Notes: generated by a model not told the origin, from the letters alone. Numbered from the stretch's first letter, positions 34,908-44,094 are shown. The stretch: DNA of 64,000 nt from Marinomonas ostreistagni (GCF_016461785.1 NZ_JAEMUH010000001.1:1-64000), one strand, 5' to 3'. A program made the numbers and translations.

Positions 34908-36977
34908 ATGGACATTAATCACTATAATGGAAATGGAGTAAGTATGAAGCTGGCATTACATCCTTCTGTAGGTGTGGGACGTTTAGGTAACAGCCCACAA
35001 TCATTTTACCTTTCACCTACCACTATTGGTGGTCTTCCTTGGGACTCTGATCAATATGGTAATCAGCTCGGCCCAGTGAGCCAATTTAAAGATGAGACAG
35101 GACAGGTAAAACGCCAAGGACAACCATTTAAAATTTTTCAAGAAGATGGCACTGAACTGACGTTAGAGTCTCCAAATGTTGCTTCTATTGAATGGACGGT
35201 TCATCTGGCTAACAAAAAAGCGGCATGGTATCAGTACAGTGAGCTGGAAGGGAACTTGCTATACGGCCCTGATAATAGCTATGAGAACCGAGGTGTTGAG
35301 TTTCGCAATGCTAGTTCCACAGATCGCCGTAGTCTTATTGTTGACCCCGGCCCAAGAACGATCTCCGGTGCGCAGCAGCAATTGGTGATAGACAAGAACA
35401 CGGTTCCTGAAGGTTATCCTGCTACTTTTCCACCAGATGAAGTCGAATATGGTGTACCTGTGACGACATTGGGTGAACTTATGACGGATAACCAAGGTCG
35501 TTTGGTGGTATTGGGGGGCTTTGGACATGCTGGCGGTAGTGAACCTCTGACCAGCTATGGTGGCTCAGATACTTGGCATGATGATATTGCTGATGGTCCT
35601 GTTTATTGTGAAGTGACCTTTAATGACGGTACGCCTTCGCAAACACTACAAGCATGGATCATTATTGGCTCTCCAGATTTTGCACCTGAAATTGTCAATA
35701 TTTCTACTTTAAGCGATACCATGCTTGATGTAGGCGTTCGCGCATTTAACTTAATACCTGAGCTGTATACGGATGGTGTTTTTCAGAGTGATTATCGAGT
35801 GAATTATCAGCGCGATATCCTTCCGATTATAGAGCGTTTTAAAGGTTATCAATGGGTTGCGAACGTTCAATCTATGTCTGCGTTTGCCAGCAATGATTTT
35901 GATTACAGCGATAACAGTGATGAGAATCGCGGCAATAGAGAGCAATACTTCTCCTATTTTCGTGAGCCAAATGATAAATCAAATCCTACACCTGATCAGT
36001 CGCAGCAGTATTTATTTCAAGAGAATGCTCAAAGTGGTTTGTTCCCAATGATGCCGCTTAACTCAGGTAGTAACTCGGTGAGTAATACCAATATTGTTAA
36101 GTTTTTAGCATTAAATGACACGCAGCATTTCATGTTGTCTCAATGGGCAAAAGGTATGTTTGATGATAATGAAAACTACACCCCTTACCCTATCGCACAG
36201 TCGGATCAAGCCAGTGTTGGCAACTGTGTTGGCCTGCCAATGTGTCCGGGCATTGAAGTGACTTGGAGTCTCCAGAATCCCGCTATTTACGAATCATCTT
36301 ATGTTATCAAAGATCAAAAAGGCAAAGACGGTTATAACGCAACGGGATTAGATCCATCACGGGATGAATGTGAAGGTGGTGGTTGTCAGCCGGGAGATCT
36401 TACTAAGCGGATGGCCTGCCCATGGCAAGCAGATTTCTTCCAATGTACGGTGCAATACATCAACTTCACCAATCCTTCGGTTAACAAGGTGGATGGAGCG
36501 CCTTTGCCGCCGACGTATTATTCTTATTGGTGGCCGCCACAAAGCCCTTGGGATGTGCTAACTGGAGAGCTTTCCGCTGAGGGACAAAAAGCAGGTAACT
36601 TGCCTGCTGGACAACAGATGAACTATGCCCGAGGTATTAATAACTTTGTGCAGATGGTTGAGTATTGGTGGTCTTTAGCCTTTATTCGTAATGTTAATAC
36701 GGGCAATGCTAAGTACCCTTACTTTACTGAAACCGAACGGAATACTGAAATTTTTGGTTTTAAGGAAGTGGGGGTTGGGGCGATCAGTGGCAACCCTGAT
36801 GATAATGAAACCACTATCCCAGTGTTTTATGTTGAAGGTGATACATCTTCTATGAAAGCAAAGAGTGCTAAAGGTGCGGCGCTGGCATCGGTACTTGAGA
36901 AAAAAGCCTTTAAGAAAATTTCGGTGGCTTCGGGTGGCTTAGGTGCACCACGTTCAGGAACAAGGATGAGACGATAA
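34908..36977 (+). CDS. LodA/GoxA-family CTQ-dependent amine/amino-acid oxidase
   Basis: A 689-residue member of the LodA-like quinoprotein oxidase family, whose known members are Marinomonas L-lysine epsilon-oxidase and glycine oxidase; they release H2O2 and ammonia. N-terminal signature ALHPSVGVGRLGNSP. Candidate cofactor residues are Cys446 in PMCPGIEVTW and Trp506 in ACPWQADF, 60 apart (65 in LodA). Six of its seven cysteines lie in residues 440-513. There is no Sec signal peptide; LodA too is found outside without one. Start could be ATG 34908 (AGGGA upstream) or 34944 (GGAG upstream). The LodB-like partner follows at 2 bp. Substrate unknown. Confidence 0.88.
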   Translation: MDINHYNGNGVSMKLALHPSVGVGRLGNSPQSFYLSPTTIGGLPWDSDQYGNQLGPVSQFKDETGQVKRQGQPFKIFQEDGTELTLESPNVASIEWTVHLANKKAAWYQYSELEGNLLYGPDNSYENRGVEFRNASSTDRRSLIVDPGPRTISGAQQQLVIDKNTVPEGYPATFPPDEVEYGVPVTTLGELMTDNQGRLVVLGGFGHAGGSEPLTSYGGSDTWHDDIADGPVYCEVTFNDGTPSQTLQAWIIIGSPDFAPEIVNISTLSDTMLDVGVRAFNLIPELYTDGVFQSDYRVNYQRDILPIIERFKGYQWVANVQSMSAFASNDFDYSDNSDENRGNREQYFSYFREPNDKSNPTPDQSQQYLFQENAQSGLFPMMPLNSGSNSVSNTNIVKFLALNDTQHFMLSQWAKGMFDDNENYTPYPIAQSDQASVGNCVGLPMCPGIEVTWSLQNPAIYESSYVIKDQKGKDGYNATGLDPSRDECEGGGCQPGDLTKRMACPWQADFFQCTVQYINFTNPSVNKVDGAPLPPTYYSYWWPPQSPWDVLTGELSAEGQKAGNLPAGQQMNYARGINNFVQMVEYWWSLAFIRNVNTGNAKYPYFTETERNTEIFGFKEVGVGAISGNPDDNETTIPVFYVEGDTSSMKAKSAKGAALASVLEKKAFKKISVASGGLGAPRSGTRMRR

Positions 36978-36979
36978 TA

Positions 36980-38107
36980 ATGACATCTGCCACTGTTCAT
37001 GAAACAGAGGTTTTAGTGGTTGGCGCAGGTCCATCGGGCTGCGCCACTGCTTTGAGCCTATTGAATTATTCAGGATTACAAGAAGGCGCTGTTTTTGTTG
37101 TTGAGCAAAGTGATTTAGGGCGCGTTCGTGTTGGTGAGCAGGTATCACCTACATTATTTAAATTTCTAGATTACCTGAAGCTCAGTAATGAGGAGTTTAT
37201 CCGGGAAACATGCCGTCCAAGCTTTAACGGTGTGTCATATTGGGGGAGTACTTCAGCGAATACACGAGAAAGTGTGTTTACCGCAGACGATACGACTTAT
37301 CAACTGGATCGAGAAGAGTTTGACCTTGCTCTGATTAAGAAGGTATCGGATCTTGGCGGTGTGGTATTACCAAGAACACGAGTAAAGTCAGTAATACGAA
37401 CAGATGACCAGCGTTGGTCTGTTGAGTTGCACCATCCAGAGCAGGGAATATTTCATGTTTTGGCCGATTATTTAGTAGATGCCACGGGGCGGAACGCTAG
37501 TATAGCTCGTCAGTTAGGTATTGAGTTAGAAAAAAAGGATAACCTCGTGGGAGTGGGATGTTTCCTATCTGCTCCAGAAGAACCAGGAGAACCTTTTGGT
37601 CACGTGTTGGAATCTTGTGAATTCGGATGGTGGTATTGTGCTCATTTGCCCAACAATCAAATGGTCGTCAGTCTATTTGCTGATGCGGGACTCGTTTCAA
37701 GTGAACACTTAGGGAAAATTCAACCTTGGTTGAGTTATCTTGCTGATACTTCTCATCTAAAGCGCTATGTCTCTGGGGCGAAAGTGTGCTCTGAAAAACC
37801 GTGGGTAAGAAATGCCGGCTCTCAGAGGTTACTTGGGCATTGGCCTGATAACTTTATCGCGGTTGGAGAAGCGGCATGCGCCTTTGACCCGATATCGTCA
37901 ATGGGAATCGGCTTTGCTATCTCATCTGGATGTCAAGCAGCTATCGCTATTATGGCTCAACAGAAAGTGCCGACGACTGGAGCTATCGAGTTATATCGGA
38001 GTGATCTAGAGCGTATATTCTCTGAATATCTGGAAACTTGCCGCACCATCTATAGCAAGGAGAAACGTTGGGAAGATTCTGAGTTTTGGTTGAATAGAGC
38101 TTCGTAG
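36980..38107 (+). CDS. LodB/GoxB-like FAD-dependent maturation oxidoreductase
   Basis: A 375-residue flavoprotein of the LodB type. N-terminal FAD Rossmann motif VVGAGPSGCATALSLL (Gly15-x-Gly17-x-x-Gly20), a DATGRNASIARQLG segment, and a C-terminal FAD contact region in VGEAACAFDPISSMGIGFA. In studied systems the LodB partner is required to build the cysteine tryptophylquinone of LodA and is thought to act before secretion. It starts 2 bp after the oxidase stop, with AAGGATG upstream, making a tight two-gene unit ended by a long palindromic terminator. Confidence 0.87.
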   Translation: MTSATVHETEVLVVGAGPSGCATALSLLNYSGLQEGAVFVVEQSDLGRVRVGEQVSPTLFKFLDYLKLSNEEFIRETCRPSFNGVSYWGSTSANTRESVFTADDTTYQLDREEFDLALIKKVSDLGGVVLPRTRVKSVIRTDDQRWSVELHHPEQGIFHVLADYLVDATGRNASIARQLGIELEKKDNLVGVGCFLSAPEEPGEPFGHVLESCEFGWWYCAHLPNNQMVVSLFADAGLVSSEHLGKIQPWLSYLADTSHLKRYVSGAKVCSEKPWVRNAGSQRLLGHWPDNFIAVGEAACAFDPISSMGIGFAISSGCQAAIAIMAQQKVPTTGAIELYRSDLERIFSEYLETCRTIYSKEKRWEDSEFWLNRAS

Positions 38108-38124
38108 CATAATTTTCGTATAAC

Positions 38125-38170
38125 ACAGACATAAAAAATGGAGACCTCGGTCTCCATTTTTTATGTCTGT
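38125..38170. terminator. 46-bp perfect palindromic terminator
   Basis: Two 22-bp arms, starting ACAGACATAAAAAATGGAGA and mirrored, around a 2-bp centre. It separates the converging LodB-like and cytochrome genes, with T-runs on both strands inside the arms, so it can end both. Confidence 0.92.
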
Positions 38171-38183
38171 TTAAAGAGGCGAA

Positions 38184-38630
38184 TTACTTGCTGTTCTCAG
38201 TCATGTACTCAATCGCACCTTGGATCTCTTCGTCGCTACATGTTGTACATGTGCCGCGCGGAGGCATCGCATTGAGTCCGTTGATGGCATTGCTCATTAG
38301 TGAGTCGAAGCCTTTTGCTACACGTGGTGCCCATGCTCCCGCGTCGCCAAACTTTGGCGCGCCAGCAACACCAACAGAATGGCATGCCGTACAGAACTGA
38401 TTGTATATTGCTTCACCTGAGCGAGGGCCATCACTGCTAGCAACGGCAGCAGCAGCGACTTCACACTCTTCACCAGCAATACACACGTTGCCAACAGGTG
38501 CAATGCGTGCAGTGATTTCTTCAGGGCTTTGGCCGATAGCGTTGACGGTTGAGCTCATTATGGTGGTGAGGCCGACCATACCAATTAGAGCGAAAAGTTT
38601 GCGATGGAAAATTTTGATCAGCGAACTCAC
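38184..38630 (-). CDS. Cytochrome c5-type monoheme cytochrome
   Basis: A 148-residue exported c-type cytochrome. N-terminal signal peptide (LFALIGMVGLTTIMSSTVNA), a linker rich in Ala, heme motif CTACH (80-84), a likely axial Met in NAMPPRG, and a c5-like extra cysteine pair in GTCTTCSDEE near the C terminus. It also has Cys50 and Cys56 in the linker. Periplasmic or membrane-attached electron carrier. It converges with the LodAB-like pair but has its own upstream region. Link to the oxidase is not shown. Confidence 0.9.
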   Translation of the reverse strand: MSSLIKIFHRKLFALIGMVGLTTIMSSTVNAIGQSPEEITARIAPVGNVCIAGEECEVAAAAVASSDGPRSGEAIYNQFCTACHSVGVAGAPKFGDAGAWAPRVAKGFDSLMSNAINGLNAMPPRGTCTTCSDEEIQGAIEYMTENSK

Positions 38631-38922
38631 TATGTTTTTCCTCGATCCAAATTAGTCTTGTTGAAATGTTAAGTGGCCGCAGTATACCCAGTCCCGCTGA
38701 GCGCAGAAAACAAATTAGCATGAAATTTGGACAAACACCGCTCTATGTCAAAAAAATAGACTTTTGCTAATGTGTCTACGTATTAATACTGAGTTTTGAT
38801 TAAGTAATATTACGTAGGGTTTTCGGTAATCTTACGAATAGAGTCATTGGCTGTTTTTCCGCCATTATGGGGGCAGTGCTTCGGCATGTGCCATAAAAAT
38901 AACCATAGGCAGGATAAAAATA

Positions 38923-40014
38923 ATGACATTGCAAAAACTATCTAAACTTGTTGCCGTGGCAACACTCACTGTTTCTACCTTCGCTGCATCCTATTCAGTG
39001 GCTGCAGATGGCAAAGTGTACCGTCTTAAAATGGCGGAGACTTGGAACGCGAATTTTCCTATCTTTGGCGATGCGCCACGTGAAATGGCAAGACTGGCAG
39101 AAGAAATGTCAGACGGTCGCTTAAAAATCACCATCGACTCTGCAAACAAACACAAAGCGCCTTTTGGTGTGTTTGATATGGTGCGCTCGGGTCAATACGA
39201 CCTAGGGCATTCTGCGTCATATTACTGGAAAGGCAAAGTACCGAATACGTTGTACTTCACAACGATGCCATTTGGTATGACAACACCGGAGCAATACGGC
39301 TGGTTCTACTACGGCGGTGGTCAAGCATTATCGGACAAAGTGTACAGCCAATTTGGCCTACGTTCTTTCCCAGGCGGTAATACTGGCAACCAAATGGGCG
39401 GTTGGTTCCAGAAAGAGATCAACTCAGTAGAGGACCTACAAGGTCTGAAAATGCGTATTCCTGGCTTCGCGGGTGAAGTGATGGCAAAACTGGGCGCTAG
39501 CCCAACAAACATTCCTTCAGGTGAATTATTTACGGCACTTGAGCGTCGTACAATTGATGCCTTGGAGTGGGTGGGACCTTCACTAGACCTACGTATGGGC
39601 TTCCACAAAATTGCACCTTACTACTACACAGGCTGGCATGAGCCTGCAACAGAGCTGCAATTCCTTGTAAATGAACGTTCTTTCAAGCGTTTACCAGCAG
39701 ATCTACAAACGATCTTGAAAAGTGCTATGAAGCTATCGGCTTACGATATGTACATTCAGTCTTACCACGAAAGTGCAGAAAACTGGGCAACGATGAAGAA
39801 AGAGTTCCCAAATATCGAAGTCAAATCCTTCCCTGAAGACGTGATGAAAGCAATGTACAAAGCCAACGAAGAATTGCTAGCGGAAAAAGCAGCGGCTGAT
39901 CCATTGGCGAAAGAGATCTTAGATTCTCAAGCTGAGTACATGGCCAAAGCGCGTGTTTGGACCAATATCTCGGATCGTGCTTACCTAGACAGCTTAGATA
40001 ATCTAGCTGACTAA
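38923..40014 (+). CDS. dctP: TRAP transporter substrate-binding protein (DctP type)
   Basis: A 363-residue periplasmic binding protein of the DctP family, delivering a substrate to a TRAP transporter. Signal peptide (about 1-28, cleaved near SVAADGKVYRL). Typical parts include AETWNANFPIFGD, GLKMRIPGFAGEVMAKLGAS and the conserved RRTIDALEWVGPSLDLRMG with a substrate-contacting Arg. The GFHKIAPYYY-GWHEPATE region suggests the keto-acid/lactate-like DctP7 class, but the substrate is inference. First gene of dctPQM; a terminator-like hairpin follows, leaving dctP more highly expressed. Confidence 0.92.
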   Translation: MTLQKLSKLVAVATLTVSTFAASYSVAADGKVYRLKMAETWNANFPIFGDAPREMARLAEEMSDGRLKITIDSANKHKAPFGVFDMVRSGQYDLGHSASYYWKGKVPNTLYFTTMPFGMTTPEQYGWFYYGGGQALSDKVYSQFGLRSFPGGNTGNQMGGWFQKEINSVEDLQGLKMRIPGFAGEVMAKLGASPTNIPSGELFTALERRTIDALEWVGPSLDLRMGFHKIAPYYYTGWHEPATELQFLVNERSFKRLPADLQTILKSAMKLSAYDMYIQSYHESAENWATMKKEFPNIEVKSFPEDVMKAMYKANEELLAEKAAADPLAKEILDSQAEYMAKARVWTNISDRAYLDSLDNLAD

Positions 40015-40020
40015 CCTCTT

Positions 40021-40052
40021 AAAAGGCAGGACGACTCTATGTCCTGCCTTTT
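40021..40052 (+). terminator. Attenuating hairpin between dctP and dctQ
   Basis: A 12-bp perfect stem AAAAGGCAGGAC / GTCCTGCCTTTT with an 8-base loop and a run of T after it, only 6 bp past the dctP stop. Such a site would cut most transcripts after the abundant binding protein and let few read into dctQM. Confidence 0.85.
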
Positions 40053-40084
40053 TTGATGAATTTGTTTTTCCTGGGGCTTTCTTT

Positions 40085-40624
40085 ATGTTTCTGGTTTCTC
40101 TTGAAAAGACGCTTGGACGTTACTCTCTTTGGTTGGGTAAGCTGTCTGCCCTGCTACTGATTTTGTTGCTGTGCAATGTGTTCTATAACGTGTTGATGCG
40201 TTACGCCTTCAATACTGTTTCGATTGGTATGCAAGAGCTTGAGTGGCACTTGTATTCCGCTATTTTCCTACTCGGTATTCCATTCGGTTTGCAAACTGGT
40301 GGCCATGTTCGTGTGGATTTGATCTACGAGCGCTTGAGTGTGCGCGGCAAAGCATGGATTGATTTGGCCGGTTCTATCCTCTTTTTGATTCCTTTTACGT
40401 TGCTTGTGGGCTGGTACGGTGTGGACTTTGCCAAAGAGGCTTATATGTTGGGTGAAACCAGTGGTGACCCAGGCGGTTTACCTGCTCGTTGGATAATTAA
40501 ATCAGCGATCCCAGTAGCGTTTTTCTCTATGGCGATTGGTGGTTTAGGAATGATCTTGCGCTCAATCAATGCTATTCGAGGCGTTTCTAACGAGGGGTTC
40601 GATCACGAACCTATTCAACACTAG
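40085..40624 (+). CDS. dctQ: TRAP transporter small permease (DctQ)
   Basis: A 179-residue DctQ subunit with four membrane helices (about 16-40, 52-72, 92-115, 136-158). Conserved parts are NVLMRYAFNTVSIGMQELEWHLY and GGHVRVDLIYERLS. It forms the inner-membrane core with DctM. Its stop lies 19 bp before the dctM ATG. ATG follows GGGGCTTTCTTT. Confidence 0.92.
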   Translation: MFLVSLEKTLGRYSLWLGKLSALLLILLLCNVFYNVLMRYAFNTVSIGMQELEWHLYSAIFLLGIPFGLQTGGHVRVDLIYERLSVRGKAWIDLAGSILFLIPFTLLVGWYGVDFAKEAYMLGETSGDPGGLPARWIIKSAIPVAFFSMAIGGLGMILRSINAIRGVSNEGFDHEPIQH

Positions 40625-40643
40625 CCGCTCAATAGGTGTTTAT

Positions 40644-41933
40644 ATGATTGGTATTATTATGTTTTTCGTGGCGCTGGTGATGCTTTTATTTGGCTTCCCA
40701 GTGGCATTTACCTTTGGCGGGGTGGCGCTGATTTTCGGTGTGTTTGCTGAAGGTTGGGATATGTTCGCTTTCATGCCGTTCCGTATCCAAAGTTATATGG
40801 AAAATACGGTGATGATGGCCGTGCCTTTGTTTATTTTCATGGGCATTGTGTTACAGAAAACTCGATTGGCTGAACAACTACTTGAGGCCATGGGTAAGCT
40901 ATTTGGCAGTGTCCGTGGTGGTCTGGCTATTTCTACCATTTTGGTAGGCTCATTGCTGGCAGCCTCCACTGGTGTTGTTGGCGCGAGTGTGGTGGCAATG
41001 GGATTGATCTCTTTGCCGGTCATGATGAAATATCATTACAGTAAGTCTTTGGCCTGCGGCACCATCTGTGCGTCAGGTACTTTAGGACAAATCATTCCTC
41101 CATCTATTATCTTGATCATATTGGGGGACGTACTAGGTATTCCGGTTGGTGATTTGTTCCAAGCAGCATTGGGCCCAGGCGTAGTTTTGATCGGGTGTTA
41201 TATTTTATACATCGTGGTAATCACATGGCTTAAGCCTGAATTGGCGCCGGCGATCCCATACGATGAGTCTCTTGGAACACGCTCAGAGCAGATTCGTGAT
41301 GCGCTAAAAGCAATCGTTCCACCTTTGGCGCTTGTATTGATTGTATTGGGGTCGATCTTTTCCGGTATTGCTACCCCAACAGAGTCATCTGCGTTAGGCG
41401 GTGTGGGTGCAGTGATTCTGTCTCTGATTTACCGTCAGTTCAGCTGGAAAATGCTGTTTGATAGTGCGTTAGAGACCGTTAAAGTCACGGCCATGGTGTT
41501 TGCTATCCTGATGGGTGCGACGGCATTCTCGATGGCGTTTAGCTACACCGGTGGTGATTACATTGTTGAAGAAGTGTTGTTGAATCTACCTGGTGAAAAA
41601 TGGGGCTTCATCATCTTGGCAATGGTCGCTATTTTGATTTTGGGCTTCTTTATCGATTTCGTTGAGATTGCTTTCATTATCGTGCCGATCTTAGCACCTG
41701 TTGCAGAAGCGTTAGGGATCAACATGGTGTGGTTTGCTATTTTGATCGCGATGAACTTACAGACGTCATTCTTAACACCGCCATTTGGGTTCAGTCTCTT
41801 CTATTTAAAAGGGGTCGCACCTAGGTCGGTGAAAACGTTCGATATCTATCGCGGTGTGATACCGTTTATCCTGATTCAGATTGCTGTGTTAGTAAGTATA
41901 TTGGTGCTGCCGGGTTTATATGGCATGGACTAA
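40644..41933 (+). CDS. dctM: TRAP transporter large permease (DctM)
   Basis: A 429-residue DctM subunit with about twelve helices, using a sodium gradient to import the DctP-bound substrate. Motifs: FPVAFTFGGVALIFGV, a central GVVGASVVAMGLISLP, ASGTLGQIIPPSIILIIL, and late FLTPPFGFSLFYLKGV. The longer frame from 40569 overlaps dctQ; I chose the ATG at 40644, which has AGGTG upstream and a usual MIGIIMFF start. Confidence 0.93.
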   Translation: MIGIIMFFVALVMLLFGFPVAFTFGGVALIFGVFAEGWDMFAFMPFRIQSYMENTVMMAVPLFIFMGIVLQKTRLAEQLLEAMGKLFGSVRGGLAISTILVGSLLAASTGVVGASVVAMGLISLPVMMKYHYSKSLACGTICASGTLGQIIPPSIILIILGDVLGIPVGDLFQAALGPGVVLIGCYILYIVVITWLKPELAPAIPYDESLGTRSEQIRDALKAIVPPLALVLIVLGSIFSGIATPTESSALGGVGAVILSLIYRQFSWKMLFDSALETVKVTAMVFAILMGATAFSMAFSYTGGDYIVEEVLLNLPGEKWGFIILAMVAILILGFFIDFVEIAFIIVPILAPVAEALGINMVWFAILIAMNLQTSFLTPPFGFSLFYLKGVAPRSVKTFDIYRGVIPFILIQIAVLVSILVLPGLYGMD

Positions 41934-41977
41934 TGGCTAATAGCATTTCATACGGGAAGACGATACATTGACTATAA

Positions 41978-41998
41978 AAGGGAGGCTTTGCCTCCCTT
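41978..41998 (+). terminator. Terminator-like hairpin after dctM
   Basis: Perfect 9-bp stem AAGGGAGGC / GCCTCCCTT with TTT loop, 45 bp past the dctM stop and followed by a weak T-rich stretch. Divides the TRAP operon from the kinase gene. Confidence 0.7.
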
Positions 41999-42080
41999 CA
42001 ATCTTTCTAGCCATGATGCATTTCTGTGTACCAAGAAAGACATATAACGATCAGGAAAACAACAATAATTAGGTCCTGCT

Positions 42081-43460
42081 ATGACACTTAAAAGCAAAAT
42101 CATTTTGCTGACAGTGATCCCTTTGCTTTTAGCAACGGCTATCATTACTTATCTCGGGGTGACTCATGCTCAGTCGCTGACTCAGCAAGAGCTAGCCCTC
42201 TACGAGCAACGTATGATTGAAACCCGTAAGCAAGCTTTAAAAGACAATGTTGCCATTGCCATGTCGGCCATTCGTCCCATTCTTGAAAATCCTTCTTTAA
42301 CAACTGAGCAAGCAAAACAGCGTGTGCGTCGTTTATTAACAGGCTTACACTATAATGAAGATGGTTATTTTTTTGCTTACACGTTAGATGGGGTGAATTT
42401 AGTTCACCCAACGCAGCCTGATTTTGTCGGACAAAACTTATTAGAGTTTCAAGATAAGGAGGGAGACTTTCTTATTAAGAACTTAATTCAAGCGGCTAAG
42501 TCGGGAGGTGGGTTTCATCGCTATATTTGGGAGAAACCACCGCAACTGATTCAAGAAGACAAGCTTAGTTATGTTGTATTAATCGAGCCTTGGGGATGGA
42601 TGATGGGTACGGGTATCTATCTTGATGATATATATCGGGATCTTGAGGCTGCACAAAATGCGATGAACAAAAACATCTCCAACAGCTTATTTACAGTTTT
42701 GTTTGTATTGGGTCTAACAGTTGTTGTGGTTTTGTTGTTGGGATTATTTATTAATTTACGAGAACACCGTCTAGCAGATGTTCGGTTAAAGAAGTTAATT
42801 AAGCGTTTCATTCGCTTACAAATCAGCGAGCGCCGCAAATTCTCCAGAGAGCTCCACGATGGTATTAATCAATTACTAGTTTCGAGTAAGTTTCGTATTG
42901 AGCTGGTGGCAAATAAACTTCGTAAGGGGATACAACATGACACGATCGAAGCGGATTTGCAGCAGGCTGAACATGTAATTGAACAAACGATCCAGGAAGT
43001 ACGACAAATCTCTCATAACTTGCGACCGACTTTATTAGATGATTTAGGTTTAGAGGCCGCCTTGATAGGTCTGTTGGAGCAGTTCTCAGAGCGAACACAG
43101 ATTCATGTCCAATATCAGCTCATGCCAAATCTCGATGAGTTAGCTGAGGAGGTAGAAATTACCCTGTATCGCTTGTCACAAGAGTGTTTAACCAACATCG
43201 AAAAGCACTCCAATGCGCAACACGTTTCTTTGAAAATCTGGCTACAAAAAGATGCGTTACACTTTGAATGTAGAGACGATGGCTGTGGTTTTAACCCTCG
43301 GGATAAAGTGAATGGAATTGGGGTATTCAATATGCGCGAGCGTTTGGCGCTGATTGAAGGGGAATTTTCTATCCACAGTGAAGCGGAATTAGGCACCACT
43401 GTTCGGGCTCTAGTGCCCAGTGAAATAGCTATGTCTGGAGGACAAAATGAGCCGACCTAA
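42081..43460 (+). CDS. Cache-domain sensor histidine kinase (NarX/HisKA_3 type)
   Basis: A 459-residue inner-membrane sensor. TM1 about 7-27, then a single-Cache periplasmic domain (about 35-190; NEDGYFFAYTLDGVNLVHP, GWGWMMGTGIYLDD-like end), TM2 about 203-223, a HisKA_3 phosphoacceptor His259 in RKFSRELHDGINQL and a HATPase with DDGCGFNP and GIGVFNMRERL. Single-Cache sensors commonly bind small organic acids. Immediately downstream of dctPQM, so it probably senses the TRAP substrate; that is inference. Overlaps its response regulator by 14 bp. Confidence 0.92.
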   Translation: MTLKSKIILLTVIPLLLATAIITYLGVTHAQSLTQQELALYEQRMIETRKQALKDNVAIAMSAIRPILENPSLTTEQAKQRVRRLLTGLHYNEDGYFFAYTLDGVNLVHPTQPDFVGQNLLEFQDKEGDFLIKNLIQAAKSGGGFHRYIWEKPPQLIQEDKLSYVVLIEPWGWMMGTGIYLDDIYRDLEAAQNAMNKNISNSLFTVLFVLGLTVVVVLLLGLFINLREHRLADVRLKKLIKRFIRLQISERRKFSRELHDGINQLLVSSKFRIELVANKLRKGIQHDTIEADLQQAEHVIEQTIQEVRQISHNLRPTLLDDLGLEAALIGLLEQFSERTQIHVQYQLMPNLDELAEEVEITLYRLSQECLTNIEKHSNAQHVSLKIWLQKDALHFECRDDGCGFNPRDKVNGIGVFNMRERLALIEGEFSIHSEAELGTTVRALVPSEIAMSGGQNEPT

Positions 43461-44094
43461 TATCAAGGTTTTATTAGTAGATGATCATGTGTTGGTGCTG
43501 GACGGCTTGGTTGCACGGTTACAGCTTGAGTCTCACATTGAGATTATGGGCACCGCTAAGAATGGTGAGGAAGCGTTGCAAAAAGCGCAGTTATTGGCAC
43601 CAGATGTCGTACTGATGGATGTGTCTATGCCGGTACTTGGTGGAATCGAAGCGGCTAAGCGCTTTCACGAAGAGTTACCTCAAATAAAAGTGCTGATGCT
43701 GAGTATGCATCATGATCGAGAATACATATTACCTCTCGTGCAATCGGGAGCAAGTGGTTACGTGCTCAAAGATGTGTCAGTTAATGAACTCATCATGGCC
43801 ATCGATACAGTCTTTCAAGGTGGCACGTATTTTAGTGCAGGCGCTTCTCAATCGCTTTTCACCATGCCGGATAAGTCTCTTGATCCTGCACCGGCAGCCA
43901 ATGAATCTCTCACTCGACGAGAGCTCGATGTGTTGATTGCGTTAACCTCTGGTCACGCGAATAAAGAAGTGGCTAGACGATTGAATATTAGTGTGCGAAC
44001 AGTGGAAACTCACCGTCAAAACTTAAAGAACAAGCTAGATATCCATACACTGGCGGGACTCACAAAGTATGCAATTGAGCAGGGTTTGATTTAA
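43447..44094 (+). CDS. NarL/LuxR-family response regulator
   Basis: A 215-residue regulator: receiver domain with Asp12, Asp13 and phosphoacceptor Asp58 (VVLMDVSMPVLGG), Lys in GYVLKDVS, then a LuxR-type HTH (LTRREL-VLIAL..., NKEVARRLNISVRTVETHRQ). The ATG overlaps the kinase gene by 14 bp. Partner of the Cache kinase; the preceding TRAP operon and the following dpp operon are both possible targets. Confidence 0.93.
   Translation: MSRPNIKVLLVDDHVLVLDGLVARLQLESHIEIMGTAKNGEEALQKAQLLAPDVVLMDVSMPVLGGIEAAKRFHEELPQIKVLMLSMHHDREYILPLVQSGASGYVLKDVSVNELIMAIDTVFQGGTYFSAGASQSLFTMPDKSLDPAPAANESLTRRELDVLIALTSGHANKEVARRLNISVRTVETHRQNLKNKLDIHTLAGLTKYAIEQGLI

Noticed and set aside
38820-38850. Possible sigma-54 promoter before dctP (TGGCTG...CCGC)
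   Set aside because: Spacing fits but the -12 element is poor (CCGC) and the local regulator is NarL-type, not an NtrC-type activator.
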